Assembly (NCBI GenBank): GCA_964466965.1
Contig: CAYXPZ010000105.1
Span: 1 to 7,217, forward strand
Source: Dichotomicrobium sp964466965
GTDB taxonomy: Bacteria; Pseudomonadota; Alphaproteobacteria; Rhizobiales; Rhodomicrobiaceae
Length of the DNA stretch: 7,217 nucleotides
Direction of reading: 5' to 3'
Shown here: piece by piece, positions 6,561-7,217 of the stretch
Layout of the letters: the number at the start of each line of letters is the position of its first letter
Position numbering within the stretch: position 1 is the stretch's first letter
The notes under the pieces: generated by a model
The model's input: the letters and a program-made list of their open reading frames with translations, nothing else
Told to the model about the DNA's origin: nothing
Database searches by the model: none
Program-made: the position numbers and the translations under genes

Positions 6561-7076
6561 TCAGATAGGCTCCATGCCGCGCGTGATGGCTGCCGCCCCG
6601 GTGCGCACCACTTCGACCATGCCTAGAGGCTGCATAAGTGAGACGAATTGCTCGACCTTGGACAGACGGCCGGTGATTTCGAACACGAAATGTTCCGTGG
6701 TGGCGTCAACCACCTGTGCACGAAACGCCTCGGCGAGGCGGAGTGCTTCGACACGCTTCTCGCCTTTGCCCTGCACCTTCACCAGCGCAAGCTCGCGCTG
6801 CAACGGATTGCCGATCTTAGTCAGATCGACGACGCGGTGCACAGGGACCAAGCGCTCAAGCTGGTTCTTGATCTGGTCGATCACCATCGGCGAGCCGGTC
6901 GTAACGATGGTGATCCGCGAAAGATGCGCCTCGTGCGATGTTTCCGAGACCGTGAGCGAGTCGATGTTGTAGCCGCGCCCGGAGAACAGCCCAATGACGC
7001 GGGCTAGCACGCCTGGCTCGTTATCAACCAGAACGGAAATCGTGTGCTGTTCGGTCAGTTCCTGCGGTGGCGACAT
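6561..7076 (-). CDS. ilvN: Acetohydroxyacid (acetolactate) synthase, small regulatory subunit
   Basis: A 171-residue protein, the normal length for the family (also named IlvH). It binds the catalytic subunit IlvB/IlvI, raises its activity and confers valine feedback inhibition in the first shared step of branched-chain amino acid synthesis. An ACT domain occupies about 11-86 and opens with ISVLVDNEPGVLARVIGLF. Asn19 and Gly22 correspond to the residues linked to valine binding in E. coli IlvH, so feedback control is probably kept. The second ACT-like C-terminal domain spans about 95-165 (ALVKV to VVRTG). ATG 7076 has GGAAAAG a few bases upstream on the minus strand. The catalytic-subunit gene is not recognisable in the 141 bases upstream, which hold a large inverted repeat. 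Downstream there is a terminator-like hairpin and then the primase gene, rather than ilvC. Confidence 0.96.
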   Translation of the reverse strand: MSPPQELTEQHTISVLVDNEPGVLARVIGLFSGRGYNIDSLTVSETSHEAHLSRITIVTTGSPMVIDQIKNQLERLVPVHRVVDLTKIGNPLQRELALVKVQGKGEKRVEALRLAEAFRAQVVDATTEHFVFEITGRLSKVEQFVSLMQPLGMVEVVRTGAAAITRGMEPI

Positions 7077-7097
7077 ATCTTTTCCATTCCGGCCGAG

Positions 7098-7175
7098 CTA
7101 GTGCACTGACACAGACACTTGATCCACGCTTGCAGCACCCTCTTATTCAAGTGCCTGTGTCGCAAACTGCACTAG
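7098..7175. repeat. 78-base imperfect inverted repeat upstream of ilvN
   Basis: The ends are perfect inverted copies, CTAGTGCA (7098-7105) and TGCACTAG (7168-7175). Inside them GACACAG (7108-7114) pairs with CTGTGTC (7155-7161) and CACTTGA (7116-7122) with TCAAGTG (7147-7153), separated by a single A/C mismatch. The outer and inner stems are divided by an asymmetric internal loop (2 versus 6 bases). In all there are 22 base pairs around a 24-base loop. The repeat ends 21 bases before the ilvN start codon. No T-run follows on the ilvN strand, so it is not an ordinary terminator. It could be a leader structure of the ilvN mRNA, a dispersed palindromic repeat or a miniature element. I see no target-site duplication. 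Confidence 0.75.
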
Positions 7176-7216
7176 AAACAATATTTTGCGCGTGCATCTT
7201 TGACCCATTCATTCGC
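7172..7216 (-). other. Short frame open to the window edge, possibly the end of an upstream gene
   Basis: On the minus strand, 14 codons (ANEWVKDARAKYCF) run from the window edge to a TAG whose bases fall inside the outer arm of the inverted repeat. This could be the C-terminus of a gene upstream of ilvN, but I do not recognise it as IlvB/IlvI. A second minus-strand frame is also open, from the edge to the TGA at 7147-7149, so openness alone proves little. Confidence 0.2.
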
Positions 7217-7217
7217 T

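Noticed and set aside
7147..7212. 21-codon minus-strand frame beginning at an ATG and ending in the inverted repeat, considered as an attenuation leader peptide for ilvN
   Set aside because: It has only isolated Ile and Val codons rather than a run of Ile, Val or Leu codons. The hairpin lacks a T-run, and no clear ribosome-binding site precedes the ATG before the window edge.

Overview
The window looks like chromosomal DNA of a GC-rich alphaproteobacterium. The basis is the high GC of the core genes, the long N-terminal extension on dihydropteroate synthase that I associate with alphaproteobacterial versions, and the folP-glmM pairing. I cannot name a genus from the sequence alone.

Layout, left to right. 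A tRNA-Lys(CUU) gene on the minus strand is cut by the left edge (1-55). About 375 bases without a convincing gene follow. Next comes a plus-strand block of three housekeeping genes: a KefB/KefC-type cation:proton antiporter with a TrkA-N domain (433-2274), folP (2382-3461, TTG start) and glmM (3582-4925). A GC-rich hairpin lies where glmM meets the minus-strand genes. The minus strand then carries, from right to left in its own reading direction, ilvN (7076-6561) with a plausible terminator behind it, a stand-alone archaeo-eukaryotic-type primase-polymerase (6378-5632), and a 143-residue membrane protein of unknown function (5406-4975).

How the genes fit together. The antiporter handles potassium and pH homeostasis, FolP makes the folate precursor dihydropteroate, GlmM makes glucosamine-1-phosphate for cell-wall and LPS synthesis, and IlvN is the regulatory subunit of acetohydroxyacid synthase. 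These are unrelated core functions that are merely adjacent. The accessory part is 4975 to about 6430. It holds a replication-type primase-polymerase without a helicase and an unknown membrane protein, and it is less GC-rich than its surroundings (about 50% across the membrane gene by hand count, about 58% in sampled lines of the primase gene, about 65% in sampled lines of glmM). It may be acquired DNA or the remnant of an element. ilvC, a frequent neighbour, is not found downstream of ilvN, and no recognisable ilvB sequence appears upstream before the window edge.

The strongest unexplained structures are non-coding. One is a 78-base imperfect inverted repeat with perfect 8-base ends just upstream of ilvN (7098-7175). 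The other is a perfect 16-base palindrome 39 bases upstream of the membrane gene (5446-5461). I see no CRISPR array, no insertion sequence with a transposase, and no convincing new multi-gene system.
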